This document shows, one piece after another, positions 21,690 to 31,930 of a stretch of DNA of 64,000 bases (its first letter is position 1; every line of letters starts with the position of its first letter). Under the pieces are notes generated by a model, which searched no databases, was not told the origin of the DNA, and saw nothing but the letters and a program-made list of their open reading frames with translations. Position numbers and translations under genes: made by a program. This stretch comes from Epiperipatus broadwayi. Taxonomy: Eukaryota; Onychophora; Udeonychophora; Euonychophora; Peripatidae. The stretch lies in NCBI GenBank assembly GCA_028023455.1, contig JAQFVV010000283.1, forward strand, positions 498,001 through 562,000. The letters run 5' to 3'.

Positions 21690-23240
21690 AGCATGAGAGG
21701 GTAGTGGTGGGTTCATTTAAGGATCCATGGAGATAACTGCTTAACCATATCATTTCTAATGCTCAAATATATTATGACCCCCCAAGCATTACACTATTTG
21801 ATTATTATATTCTTTATGTTTTAATAGAGTAGTTGAGTGGCATACTCAAGCATCAGACCATTTGATTAGTTTGCTCTAATTAGTCTAGTATAGTGGGGGA
21901 TTGTGGACTCATGGCTCACCACACAACTTTATCGCTTCTATTGCTCAAATGTCATATGACCTACACATCACATCTTAACATCATGTGGTTGAAAGCAGTG
22001 ATGGAGTGATAGACTCAGTTAAAGGTCCCTCTATCAGTACTTTTGATACTTATGTATCATGATTTTTAAAGCATCTGATGATTTGATTACTTTGCTTTTT
22101 GTGGTTTGTTGCAGTGCTGGAGTAGTGAACTGAAGAGCTAAAGGTCAACAGATTATTTAACTATCATTGATGTGTGAACATGAGATGACTATCTCAAGTA
22201 TCAACCATTTGATTATTATGTCTTGCTCAATTTAATACATTATTTGAGTGGCAGACCCAAGAGCTAAAGATTCATGAATTATAGGTAACACTTTTGATAC
22301 TCAAACATCTTATGAACTCCTGTCAATTTATTTGCTTACTTTGCCCTATGTTGTTTAGTCCAGTGATCGTGTAGTTGACTCAGCAGCTAAAGATTCATCT
22401 ATCACCATTTCAAATCTGTCATTTACAGTGCCACCTCAAATTTCATGATTTCCCGAAGCAACAAATTGTTAGCAGACTCAAAAGTTAATACATCTCAGCC
22501 AGTTCTGTCATTTCCACTATCAAACCTCATTGTTTCCCAAGCATCAAACCATTTGGTCAGTTTGTACTCCATGGTCAAGTACTGTGCGAGACTGGCAGCC
22601 TCAAACCCAATGCACACAGCTCAACCCCATGACTTCTGCTGCGCAAACAGTGTATGACCTTTGGAGCATCAACCATTTGGACAGTTTGAACTCCATGGTC
22701 TAATACAATGTGAGACCTGCAATCCCAAACCTGCATACAGCTCAACTTTGTGATCTCTGCTGCTCAAACAGCATATAACTTTTAGAGCATCAAACCATAC
22801 TATTGTTTTAATGCAGTGCTGAAAGTCCACAGTTTCTAATTCAACTATTATTTTCAGTGCCCAAACATGACTTCCCAAGCAATATCAAATTTCTGTTCTA
22901 TAAGATTTAGTATTGTGATAGAATGATTAACTCAAGAACCAAAAGTCCATCAGTCACGATTCAATTCCATTATGGTGTTTAGATATTCATTTGTCATGAG
23001 CAGTTTGTGAAATGATAGATTGCCAGTTTCAAAAGCTAGGGGTTATTGGATCATTGTAAACTGTGTCACATTTTAGGATTCAAATGTCATATGACCTTCT
23101 AAAGATCATACCATTCAGTTACTATGTGGGTCACTGCTATGCAACAATACATACATACTCAAAAAGCTAAAGATTTATGGATTAGAGCTGACCTCTTTTA
23201 CATCTGGTGCTTGATCTTCAAATGAAGTCCCACACATCAG
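21690..23240 (+). repeat. Degenerate tandem repeat, unit about 120-130 bp
   Basis: The phrase GCATCAAACCATTTGATTAG (with variants) recurs near 21783, 21853, 22071, 22199, 22544, 22665, 22787 and 23105. Spacings of about 121-131, or roughly 215 where a unit is damaged, dominate. Each unit also has CTCAAGAGCTAAAG-like and TCATATGACCT-like words. It is less AT-rich than its flanks. Short frames inside (22445-22657, 22669-22878) follow the repeat and are not genes. Confidence 0.75.
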
Positions 23241-23364
23241 TTTTTTTATTATTTAAATATTTATTACTGCAGAAGTAATAATAATAATGAAATTATATAT
23301 CATCATCAACCATTATCAATCCACTGCAGGATGAAAGTCTCCAAGTTCAAACCTTCTCCAATCT

Positions 23365-23720
23365 TTAATTTCTCATCTCCACATCACCCCCTGCACACTT
23401 TCTTATTTCATCCATCCATCTCACATGTGGTGTCTTTCTGGGTCTTTTACAATCTGTTGGAATCCAGTTTAAGATTTCAATTGTCCATTTATTATCATCT
23501 CTTCTAGCAATATGTCCAGCCCAACTCCACTTCAGTCTTTTAATTTTTTCAATGAGGTCCATAACACTTGTTTGTTCTCTTACCCATATATTACATTTTC
23601 AGTCTCTTCTTGTTACTCCTAACATGCATCTCTCCACACTTCTTTGAGTGGTCTGAAGTCTCCGTATTGCTCTTCTATTAAGTGTCCAAGTAAGATCCAT
23701 AAGTAAGAACTGGTGAAACA
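23365..23720 (-). pseudogene. LINE post-RT tail
   Basis: Encodes MDLIEKIKRLKWSWAGHIAR, then RRDDNKWTIEILNWI, CKRPRKTPHVRWMDE and KCAGG. This conserved block follows the RT in F52C9.6-type LINEs and is of unknown biochemical role. A frameshift separates it from the RNA-binding-like WTLNRRAIRRLQTTQRSVER segment that precedes it near 23640-23700. Confidence 0.85.
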
Positions 23721-24215
23721 CATTTACTAAAAACCTTTTTTTTTTCAAACACATAGCCATATTACCCTTTAGCATCAAGTTATTTCTGCCAAAAACACTC
23801 CAACCAAGTTTAATTCTATGATTAATTTCATCCATTATGCTTCCATCTGTATGAATAATCTGACCAAGATATTTGTAGCTGTTAACTTCTTCTAACTCAT
23901 CATGATCAATCTTTATTTTCGTATTTTGAAAAAATCCATTGAACATTACTTTAGACTTTTTAACATTTATCTTTAGTCCTACTTTCCTACTTTCATTTGA
24001 TAACTCCTGAAACATCTCCTGTAGCTCTAAAGCATTATTTGCAGAAACAATTACATCATCTGCAAAATCTAAATGACTTAAATAATTTTCATTTACTTTC
24101 ATCTCTTTAGATCCCCATTTTAATCCACAAACTATTTCTTGCAGCACTGCTGTAAAAAGTTTTGTAGATATGGAGTCACCCTGTCTTACATCCTTCTCAA
24201 TGTTGACTTTCCTTT
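23599..24215 (-). pseudogene. LINE reverse transcriptase, palm and thumb
   Basis: Contains VNIEKDVRQGDSISTKLFTA (RT motif 4, about 24150-24213), HLDFADDVIV with the catalytic Asp pair near 24060, KKSKVMFNG, and YKYLGQIIHTDGSI. The open part is 182 codons. A stop lies just before the VNIEKD block. Further upstream, GFVDYERAFDSINISSVIKA (24305-24365) holds the first catalytic Asp in another frame. Together the RT active-site residues are all present but split over frames. Confidence 0.9.
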
Positions 24216-25419
24216 TATCATTTGTAATCTAATTGTTGCTGTTGCATTTTTAATAAATATTTTTTAAAATATGACAATATCCTGGATCTATACCTGGATG
24301 ATCCAATGCTTTAATCACTGAAGAAATGTTTATAGAGTCAAATGCCCTTTCATAATCTACAAATCCAAAGCATAATGGCAACTTGTTTTCATTTGTCCTT
24401 TATAACTTCTCTCAATACCTGGATATGATCTACTGTACTAAAACTATTTTTAAATCCAGCTTGTTCTCTTGATTGGTGGAAATCCATATTCTCTAAATGA
24501 GTTGTAATTATCTTGGTAAGAATTTTGTATAAAACTGATAAAAGGCTGATAGCTTTGTAATTTCTAATATCTTCTTTATCACCTTTTTTAAATATTAATA
24601 TTAATACTGCATTCTTCCAATCACCTGGTACATCTTTATCATTTAGACATTTGGTACATAACTTTGTAAGATTTTTTCTATTTCTTCACCTGCTTTTTTT
24701 AATATATCAATTATTAATTCCATCATTACCTGGAGCATTTTCTTTCTTCATAAATTTAATTGCATGTTTCACTTCTTCATTTAAAATTCTGGTCAATTCA
24801 TAAGATATAATAGATATAGGAGATACTTGTTCTTTATTTCTATATAATTCTTGATAGAAGTCTTCTACCCATTTCATGATGTCATCTCTCTTTTTAGTAA
24901 TAGTTCCATTTTTTTTCCTTATTGCAGATATAAATTTCCTACCAATACCAAAATGTTGTTTTATATTCTTGAAACTTTTATTTTACAGATTTCCTTGCTA
25001 GTTCATAGTTATACTTTCGTATATAATTTTCAACTCTTTTCCATACCATTTTACAGAATTTGAAGTATTCAATCCTTTTTAATGCATCATTTTTGTATAT
25101 CTTCATATTCCTTCTTCGTCAGTTGCTGCTTTTTTTTACCAGCTATCTCTGCTGCAGTTTTTAAAAGTGTATCAGTTATTTTCTTATTAATTTAATTCAA
25201 AATCTACTAATACTTGAAACCAATTTGTAAGTTCTAATTTAAATTCATTAGAGTGTTTCTGAAGGTCAGGAATATCAACTGTAAATATTGTTTTTCTTAA
25301 TAATTTTTGTCTCTCTAGTTTTGTATTAACATGTATCTTATATCTTACTAATCGATGATCACTTCCTGTGTTAAATTTATTAAGAACATTACAATCTTGA
25401 AATATGTATTATTTGTTAG

Positions 25420-26050
25420 TCAAAATACAATCCAATTCTGCTGTACCTCATTTGGATGCTTCCATGTCCATTTCCTTTTAACATTTTTCTCAAAAAAAGA
25501 ATTTATAGTATAAAGTTGTTTTTTTTTTGCAAACTCCACAAGTCTATGACCTCTCTCATTTCTATTGCCATAACCAAAATTACCTACAGTAATTTCATCT
25601 TTCATTTGTTTACCAATTCTAATATTAATGTCACCCATAACAACTTTAAAATGTTGTTGTCTCTGATCAAAAGCCTTTTGTACATCCATATAAAAATCTT
25701 CTACTACTTTATCACCGTGACAACTTGTTGGGGCATAAATCTGAATCATCTGCATTTGGTATCTGCTATTAAGTGTATAACCAATCTTGCCACTCTGTCC
25801 GATACACCATCAATCTCCACAATGTTGTTCTTCCACTTTTTATTTATAATGAATCCTACTCCACTTATATTTCCAATATGTGTGCCTTTTTAATAGAGTA
25901 CATGTCCACTTTTTAAAACACTTGTCTCTTCATCTTTTCTTGTAACTTCACAAAGTCCAATAATGTCCGTTTAATATAAGACAGTTCTTCTTCTAATTCT
26001 TGCAGTCTTCCTTCACTTGAAAATGATCTGCAGTTGTAAGAACCTAAATA
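25420..26050 (-). pseudogene. LINE apurinic-like endonuclease domain
   Basis: The open segment 25420-25755 reads MQMIQIYAPTSCHGDKVVED, then HFKVVMGDINIRIGKQ and RNERGHRLVEFAKKKQLY. The VYAPT and GDxN motifs belong to the exonuclease-endonuclease-phosphatase fold; GDIN supplies the catalytic Asp and Asn. Farther upstream, GVGFIINKKWKNNIVEIDGV and SDRVARLVIHLI (25755-25870) continue the domain in a shifted frame. It nicks target DNA to prime reverse transcription in intact relatives. Confidence 0.88.
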
Positions 26051-26160
26051 AAAAGTCATCATCATATGGCAGCCTGAGCCCACAATCAGGGGATTCTTAG
26101 CATCCTCTGCCTTTGGCCACCAACCACTGTCTTGGTTGGTGACTTTACAGCCTGCTTGGA

Positions 26161-26994
26161 ATAAGGGCCATGATTTATTTTTTGTCTGTCATGATTGTAT
26201 ATATCTATTGGAAAAATATTTATCATTTACGTATATATTCATTCTGCCTTATCAGGCAACTGAGAAGAAAGACCGTGGTGTTTCTTGATCTTAAACTCGG
26301 AGGTAAAAAGCCAATAAACTCACCACGCTGCCTAATGCGTGTTGGTGAGCAGCCCATCCATGCTCGTATTCTATATGAATAATCACGTAATAATAACAAC
26401 TGCAACGACAAGAACATATGGAGTGGACATTAGGAATTTGCCCTGTTCGGTTTCTTTAAGGCCTCCAAGAGGAATCAAAGGGTCTATTTTCAGTATAGCA
26501 AACTCTTTTCTGTAGTAATATTTTCTTTCTGCAGTAATATATACGGAGTAATATTTCTATACAGTAATTATTTTGTTTTATTGCTAAACTAAGAAGGAAA
26601 AAAAAGTTGAAAAATAACAGATTTTAATTAGAGCAAAAAAAATTTAAATAAAATAATTACATTTTTAAAATCCTTTTAAAAATTGTAAATATAATTTTAA
26701 TTTAGCAAATGTAATATTTGCATTTATTTTTTAAAAACATCAGCTATTAAAAAAAAGAAATAATATTTACTATATTTATGTTTTAGTTTGTAAAAATAAT
26801 TAACTTAATGAATTTGTTGATGAAAATAAAATTTAAAATATATTTCCATTATTATGTTGATTTTGTAAATTTTTAAGTTTATTTCCATAACTTTTACCCA
26901 TTTTTTTTTGTTTGTTTTATTATAAACCAAATCTTTCAGATCTGATACTCTCCCGTGCATATTAGTAATGGAACTCGATCCTTTTCTTGTACTA
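26161..26994. other. Possible LINE 5' leader, then AT-rich sequence
   Basis: 26161-26460 is less AT-rich than its surroundings. On the minus strand it has a 64-codon frame (26223-26417) with WMGCSPTRIRQRGEFIGFLP. It could be LINE 5' leader or unrelated DNA. 26480-26990 is featureless. Confidence 0.35.
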
Positions 26995-27345
26995 ATTAAA
27001 TTATCTTACAGTATAACCTTTGAGCGTTCCATCATCAGATTTTCAATTGGCTGGACGGTTGAAGTGTTGGAGTGTGGAGTTGATTGAAGCCTGTTCATTA
27101 AAGTGTGAAGATTGGCTATCTTAATATATATCTGAGCATTTATTGCATGTATGTGTAGAAATGATCATCTGGACCAACTGATGATTGCTGGTTTAGCATG
27201 AAATACGTTTATATTGGTGATTATTTGTCTTTTCAACATATATGTGTTCAAGTGTATCAGTGTTAGGAAATAAGAGTGGTGAGTGGTGGGTCGTGTGAAA
27301 GGCTGTGCTCATATACCCTGTGTATTACATATATTGATATAGGTA
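26995..27345 (+). repeat. Interspersed repeat family B
   Basis: Same family as 3135-3450, opposite orientation. It has GTTCCATCATCAGATTTTCA at its start, GACCAACTGATGATTGCTGG in the middle and GTGGGTCGTGTGAAAGGCTG near the end. The B box has decayed to TGCTCATATACCC. Confidence 0.8.
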
Positions 27346-27479
27346 TATAATAAGCCTGTATTTCAATTAGTACATAGTAGAGTGGTCTGCTTATCCCTCG
27401 TATATGTATTAAATGGATTATGTCCTGTACATGAGGGATCAGATTGACTTTAGGTCAACATGGATATGACAAGAATCTC
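27346..27479. other. Linker between two family B copies
   Basis: It contains AGGTCAACATGGATATGACA; a similar linker (TCAGCCTGACCCCTCATATA on the other strand) occurs at 34790-34830 between two family B copies. The linker may therefore be part of a longer repeat unit. Confidence 0.45.
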
Positions 27480-27770
27480 AGCCACAGAGTGGCCTTTGAG
27501 TATTCCATTATCAGATTTTCAATGGAATGGATGGTTGAAGAGTAGGAGTGTGGAGTTGATTGAAGCCTGTCCATTAAAGTATGAATATTGGCTATCTTAA
27601 TATATGTCTGAGCATTTATTGCTGGTTTAGCATGAATTATGTATATTGGTGATTATTTATCTTTTCAACATATATGTATTCAAGTTTATCAGTGTTATGA
27701 GATAGAATGGTGGGTTGTGTGAAAGTCTGTGCTCATATCCCCTATTTATTAAGTATAGGGAATAATGCAT
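27480..27770 (+). repeat. Interspersed repeat family B, second tandem copy
   Basis: Follows the copy at 26995 in direct orientation. It starts GAGTATTCCATTATCAGATT and lacks the CAACTGATGATTG segment because of an internal deletion. Confidence 0.8.
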
Positions 27771-28039
27771 TTCTACAGGTTAATCACTTACTTTTGCAAA
27801 CTGCAGGAAATGCATGATAAATACAGAGGGAACAGATCGATAAAGAAAAGTTGATGTAAATTATAGCTGCGACATGTTGAACACCAAGTTGCTACCATGA
27901 GGCATTAAGACTTAAGGAAGACATAAATCAGTAGTCTTTAAATCTGATACTTAATGCCTGTTTGTTCTGTCTTAATGGATACTGGTCAAATTTGAGTAGG
28001 AGGATCATTATCTTTCATAGTTGTGATATTAATGTAAAG
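27771..28039. other. Anonymous sequence
   Basis: No feature recognised. Confidence 0.4.
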
Positions 28040-28460
28040 TGTTTGATAAAAGAGTTTAGAAAGGTAGAATATGGGGGGAAATCTGAAATAGTTTTAAAAA
28101 AAACGTGAAAAAGTGACTGCAGGTGAAATCTTTTTACTACTTTGTAACAACAGTCCAAGACTTATAAAAATGATTTAAAACTGCATAAAAGAGAAGTAAC
28201 TTTTAACATCACTTTGTGGGAATTTAAGGCTGCTTCCAAAAGAAAGTAGAAATGCATGAAAGAGAAAAAAGTAATCTTTTGATTCTAGGTAGAACTTATA
28301 CCAGAGAAACTTTTTCACTCTATTCTATTGGGTTACATAACTGGTCTACAAAATGAGATTAAAACCACAATAAAATTCATACTGGACAAAAGAGATGAAA
28401 TATAGATTTGATATGTGTGCAGCCATCTTAGACAACATCTTGTTTAAAATATTGTGGGAT
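28040..28460 (+). pseudogene. Possible decayed C2H2 zinc-finger fragment
   Basis: Words that resemble zinc-finger repeats recur about every 80-90 bp: GATAAAAGAGTTTAGAAAGG (like the 'DKSFRK' part), GTGACTGCAGGTGAA (like the TGE linker), and ATTCATACTGGACAAAAGA (reads IHTGQKR, near the canonical HTGEKP linker) at about 28377. Most Cys and His positions are lost and stops are frequent. This is a weak call. Confidence 0.25.
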
Positions 28461-29149
28461 AAATGGATTGATATGTGATGGATGATTGAGGTTTTCTGCA
28501 TCTATTCTACAATTTTCACAAGTGCAAATATTTAAAAAAAATTTACAATATTGTCTCAATATTATTATATATTATAATTCTGTTTTTTATTTACATATCT
28601 TCTTATGTTCTATTCTGTATATGTTATATGTGCATAATTATTGCTTGATAAATTAGTTTTATTCACTTTAAAACATTTTTGGTCACTATTATTAATAATT
28701 AAAAATTACGGAGATTATTATATTGGTTCACATTTGTAGGTACTTATCTCAGTTCTACTGTGTTTCTACCATTAATCTCTATTAAAACTCAACATACCCT
28801 TCTTATTTAGTGCACATTTTCTAAGAAAGCTTATTTCTTTAGATGAATCAGAAGCATCAGACATCTGAATGTACACAACCATGTTGTTAGCTCAATATCT
28901 TTATCACCACACTAATGCAACTTAGGAATTGCTTTCATCTACTTTAGACCCCTTTTAAAAGAGTGAACAATCATTGCATTCTGAAGTACATATCCAAAAG
29001 ATATCAAAGTTTTAACATGGATATGGAAATTCATGGTTTGATCCTCTTTTGCTTATTTGAAGATGAAAGGTTTTTGATGAAATGTATGCCTTGTGAGAGA
29101 GATCATCTAAGTTTCTTCATTGATCAGTGGTTGTAATATGGTCAAGTTG
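28461..29149. other. Anonymous AT-rich sequence
   Basis: No feature recognised. Confidence 0.4.
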
Positions 29150-29420
29150 ATACCCTGCACAAAACCAAAAAAAGTAAAAAATGTATATCTACAATGCAAT
29201 GATGGAACACACACTAAATTGGAAGCAGATAAAAACCAGCCCCTACCTTATGAGAGAATGTTGAAGTGACATGGATGTAGAATGTTCGATGCCTCTGACC
29301 CACTTGAAAAACTGATCTTGTGAATGCATCTATAAATGAAGATGATGGTTTGAGCCTTTTGCATTGGTGGTTATTATATGGAAGAATTGGGATGAGAGAG
29401 AAACTGATAAATGCCAAAAG
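29150..29420. repeat. Fragment of inverted-repeat family A
   Basis: Carries AAAACCAGCCCCTACCTTAT and the preceding AGCAGAT word, matching one arm of family A. The partner arm is not obvious. A minus 67-codon frame here lies over the repeat and is not a gene. Confidence 0.5.
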
Positions 29421-29599
29421 TTGTTAATTTATTTGTAAGAAAATAAGGGAAGGAGTACCCATTTCTTGCTTTACATTGGTTTAATAAAAAAAAAAAAAAC
29501 CTTTCATAATGAAGTGTTAAGATTTATTTGGGAAAATATGATTAGTAAAACTGCATTCTCTACTTTTATATATTAATATGCATGCATTCATATATCAAT

Positions 29600-30095
29600 C
29601 TTATAAAATATCCAATAGCAATTCTGCTCTGCTCACCATAGAACCATCTGTTATCAACTTAACTTAAGCAGTCAATGGTTGATAGATGGTACAGTACTAT
29701 AATATCTCCATTCCAGACTAATTTCTGGATTTTTGTCTTTGTTAATTAGGACTATGATTCAAAGCCAGAACTAAGAAGCTTATGCATCTAATAGTCATTT
29801 TCTATTTCTCTAAAGTTATCTAACTAAATAACGTAAAATGCAAGCATTTTTACTTGAGTTCATAAACTTAGGTAGTTTATTTTAATTTCAGGCTACTATC
29901 TTAAACAGTACAATAGAATAAAAGATGGCTGTTAGATTCCAGCTTTAGTTCCTGATTTAAATAGTAGTCTCACTGATTAAGATGAAAGCCAGAAACCAGA
30001 AGATGATCAGATATATTATAGAACTGTCATCAGATCTTTACTGATTGTTCTAGCTTACTAAACAGTTCTAGAATAGGGTAAAGACAATTTGTTTT
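29600..30095. repeat. Inverted-repeat element, family C
   Basis: The left arm includes CCAGACTAATTTCTGGATTT and AGAACTAAGAAGC; the right arm has GATGAAAGCCAGAAACCAGA and GTTCTAGCTTACTAAACAG in complementary order. Similar modules occur at 50030-50790. They also echo family D (AGACTAGTTTCTGG), so C and D may be branches of one family. Confidence 0.6.
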
Positions 30096-31016
30096 AGCAA
30101 ACAGATGAGAATGTCATGTAATATTATTCTTGTTACCAAACTGATATATAGTAAATACTTACATTAGAGATTATGAACATTAAAAAATAATAAAGAATAA
30201 GTAAAAAATTTATTTATTTCTGATTAGTTCTGTAAAGAAGAAATTTTTTATTTCTTAATTTGTAGATTCAATTTTCATTTGTTCCTAGGATGGGGGGGGG
30301 TATACATTAAATGATCTTTGAGTATTATTGTTGTAGAAGTAAAACTCTGATAGTTGTATTAAATAGACATTGTGATCATTGGTTCTACATGAATCACTAA
30401 TAATAACTTAAAATCCAGCAATATGTAGGATATCCATGAATTTTACTAAGGTCATGGAGTACTTTTTTTTTTTTGATCTATGCTATGTGAATATGAAAGA
30501 ATATATATATACCATCAGTAGAAGTAGCTGATCCATTGCGTATTCAGTAAAAGAGCACCAAAAAGGAAAAAATAGATGTATCTAAAGTAGCAAACCAATT
30601 GCACTAATGCACATATGTTCATTTGGAAAAAGATTAATATTGGAGAAGAAAAAGTAAAGTGGAGACAATGTAAAGAAGATGATCACATAACCATAGCAAA
30701 TAACTCTTTATGTCTAATGTAATGATTCATAATTTTTGAAAACTATTTATTAACCAATCCTTAAGAAGAAATTCTGGACTGTTGTAGATGAGTAAATGAA
30801 ATTTCTACTAAATGGTGTTTTTAACAGAATAGCGTAATTGGTTAGAGTATTATCGTAAATCCATTATTTAGAAATATAAATATCATCAGTGTGCTTCTTA
30901 TATGAGCTATATTTGAAGAAATGAGAATAATCCCACACAAAATGTCCTTTATCCTAATCTACATATTTAATTCAATAAGCTTTATATCTTTCTTATTATT
31001 TGTAATTCAATAAATA
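30096..31016. other. Anonymous AT-rich sequence
   Basis: No gene. It includes a short G run (30294-30301) and a T run (30464-30473). TTGGTTAGAGTATTATCG at 30839-30856 resembles a tRNA D-arm/A box but has no B box downstream. Confidence 0.4.
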
Positions 31017-31062
31017 GGAATAGTTCACCATGCAGGAAAGATTAATAAAAATTATAAATACC

Positions 31063-31105
31063 TACAGCTTAACTCTGCTTTCGGCAGGCAGGTTATACTC
31101 ATAGC
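31063..31105 (-). ncRNA. Hammerhead-like motif, PLE copy 3, inverted arm
   Basis: On the minus strand: TATGAGTAT, CCTGCCTGC, then CGAAA, AGC, AGA, GTT, A. GAAA is followed by a possible 3-bp stem III with a triloop. Stem II and the core are degenerate. Confidence 0.3.
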
Positions 31106-31481
31106 ATAAAGTCAGATTTGTAAGTGAACAAAGATATAAATTAGTTAATATGCAAATTTATCAATTTACATATACCACTTGTATGATAAAGCTGGGTGTG
31201 AATCCTTTCTATTTATAAGATATGGTGTTGTTTGCATTAAATCATGCTTCTTTGTAAGGTATGGTGTATGATTATAATTGTTTAATAAAATCCCTCAAAA
31301 CTTTTTTATTCCACAATAAATACCAGGCCTCCAAACCATGACAATAGTAATGCATGGGTTAACTTTCCATTTTTTGCAGGTGTATCATGAAAGTAAAGAA
31401 CAGCTCTGAAGAATTCAATGTTAAATCCTCCTAATCTAAATCAATTATTAAATAATTGCCTCCAGACTATCTCTCCTGATT

Positions 31482-31760
31482 ATCTACAAAATTACCTGTA
31501 ACGAACCCACTTTCATTGCAATTTATTATGATGAATCCTATGCCACTAAGTTAACACTGCCCAAGCATATATATCAACATGCTAAAACAGACCTCAACAT
31601 GAAGTCGGTATTCTTGGAGCATGAGATTGATTCTGGTCAAAATTTCGATCTGTGAATGTCAAAGTGGGTTATGCTGAGCATAAGGATCGAAAGAGAAATA
31701 CAAGGAAGTGTGTTTTATCACAAATAACATCCACATGATAAATAAAAAAGATTCATGCAT
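31482..31760 (+). pseudogene. PLE copy 3, GIY-YIG endonuclease remnant
   Basis: The frame reads IIYKITCNEPTFIAIYYDES (YIG altered to YYD), then KHIYQHAKTDLNMK, VFLEHEIDSGQNFDL and a stop. In the next frames it continues VKVGYAEHKDRKR and REIQGSVF. The order (IIY...IYY...H...FLEH...E-hydrophobic) matches the 44194-44508 copy (IISCPL...IYYGET...FLEHSKK...KIKGAYFI). Both belong to a PLE lineage different from copies 1 and 2. A stop and at least one frameshift make it non-functional. Confidence 0.8.
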
Positions 31761-31845
31761 TGCTTGATCATGCAAGTGACACGTAAATTAAAAAATTTGC
31801 ATATTAAGTAATTTATATGTTCGTTCACTTACAAATCTGACTCTA

Positions 31846-31890
31846 TGCTATGAATATGACCTGTGCTGTCGAAAGCAGTGCTAAACTGTA
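31846..31890 (+). ncRNA. Hammerhead-like motif, PLE copy 3 3' UTR
   Basis: TATGAATAT, GAC...GTC (stem II), GAAA (31871-31874), then AGC, a three-base loop, GCT and A. Stem III and the UA before the expected cut are well formed; the core is not canonical. The same layout follows the PLE remnant at 44194. Confidence 0.4.
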
Positions 31891-31930
31891 GTGAATTTAT
31901 AATTTTACTAATCTTCTTTGCATAATGAGC

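Larger units (their letters stand above)
23302..26160 (-). mobile_element. LINE, longest copy (RTE/F52C9.6-like), nearly full length, broken
   Basis: About 2.86 kb on the minus strand with domains in the expected order: apurinic-like endonuclease (about 25400-26040), RT (about 24000-25000) and conserved tail (23360-23720), ending in a short (GAT)n tail at 23302. The endonuclease start reads LGSYNCRSFSSEGRLQELEE near 26000-26050. Frame shifts and stops are spread throughout. Nontemplated microsatellite tails are typical of RTE-like LINEs. It is the reference for six shorter copies in the window. Confidence 0.92.
31017..31930. mobile_element. PLE copy 3 with inverted 3' UTR arms
   Basis: A plus-strand GIY-YIG remnant (31482-31760) is followed by a 3' UTR (31785-31930). 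The same UTR sequence occurs inverted at 31017-31165, including CTTACAAATCTGACT (complement at left: AGTCAGATTTGTAAG) and the GAAAGCAG box. This is a third case in the window of a PLE 3' end paired with an inverted copy of itself. In this case the left copy has only the UTR. Confidence 0.8.

Noticed and set aside
22445-22878. Two ~70-codon frames
   Set aside because: They follow the degenerate tandem repeat and have no domain.
21690-23240. CRISPR-like array
   Set aside because: Units are diverged, spacers are not unique, and the organism is eukaryotic.
25456-25893. 145-codon plus-strand frame
   Set aside because: It is antisense to the LINE endonuclease, which has recognisable motifs on the minus strand.
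30839-30856. tRNA-like A box
   Set aside because: No B box or cloverleaf follows.
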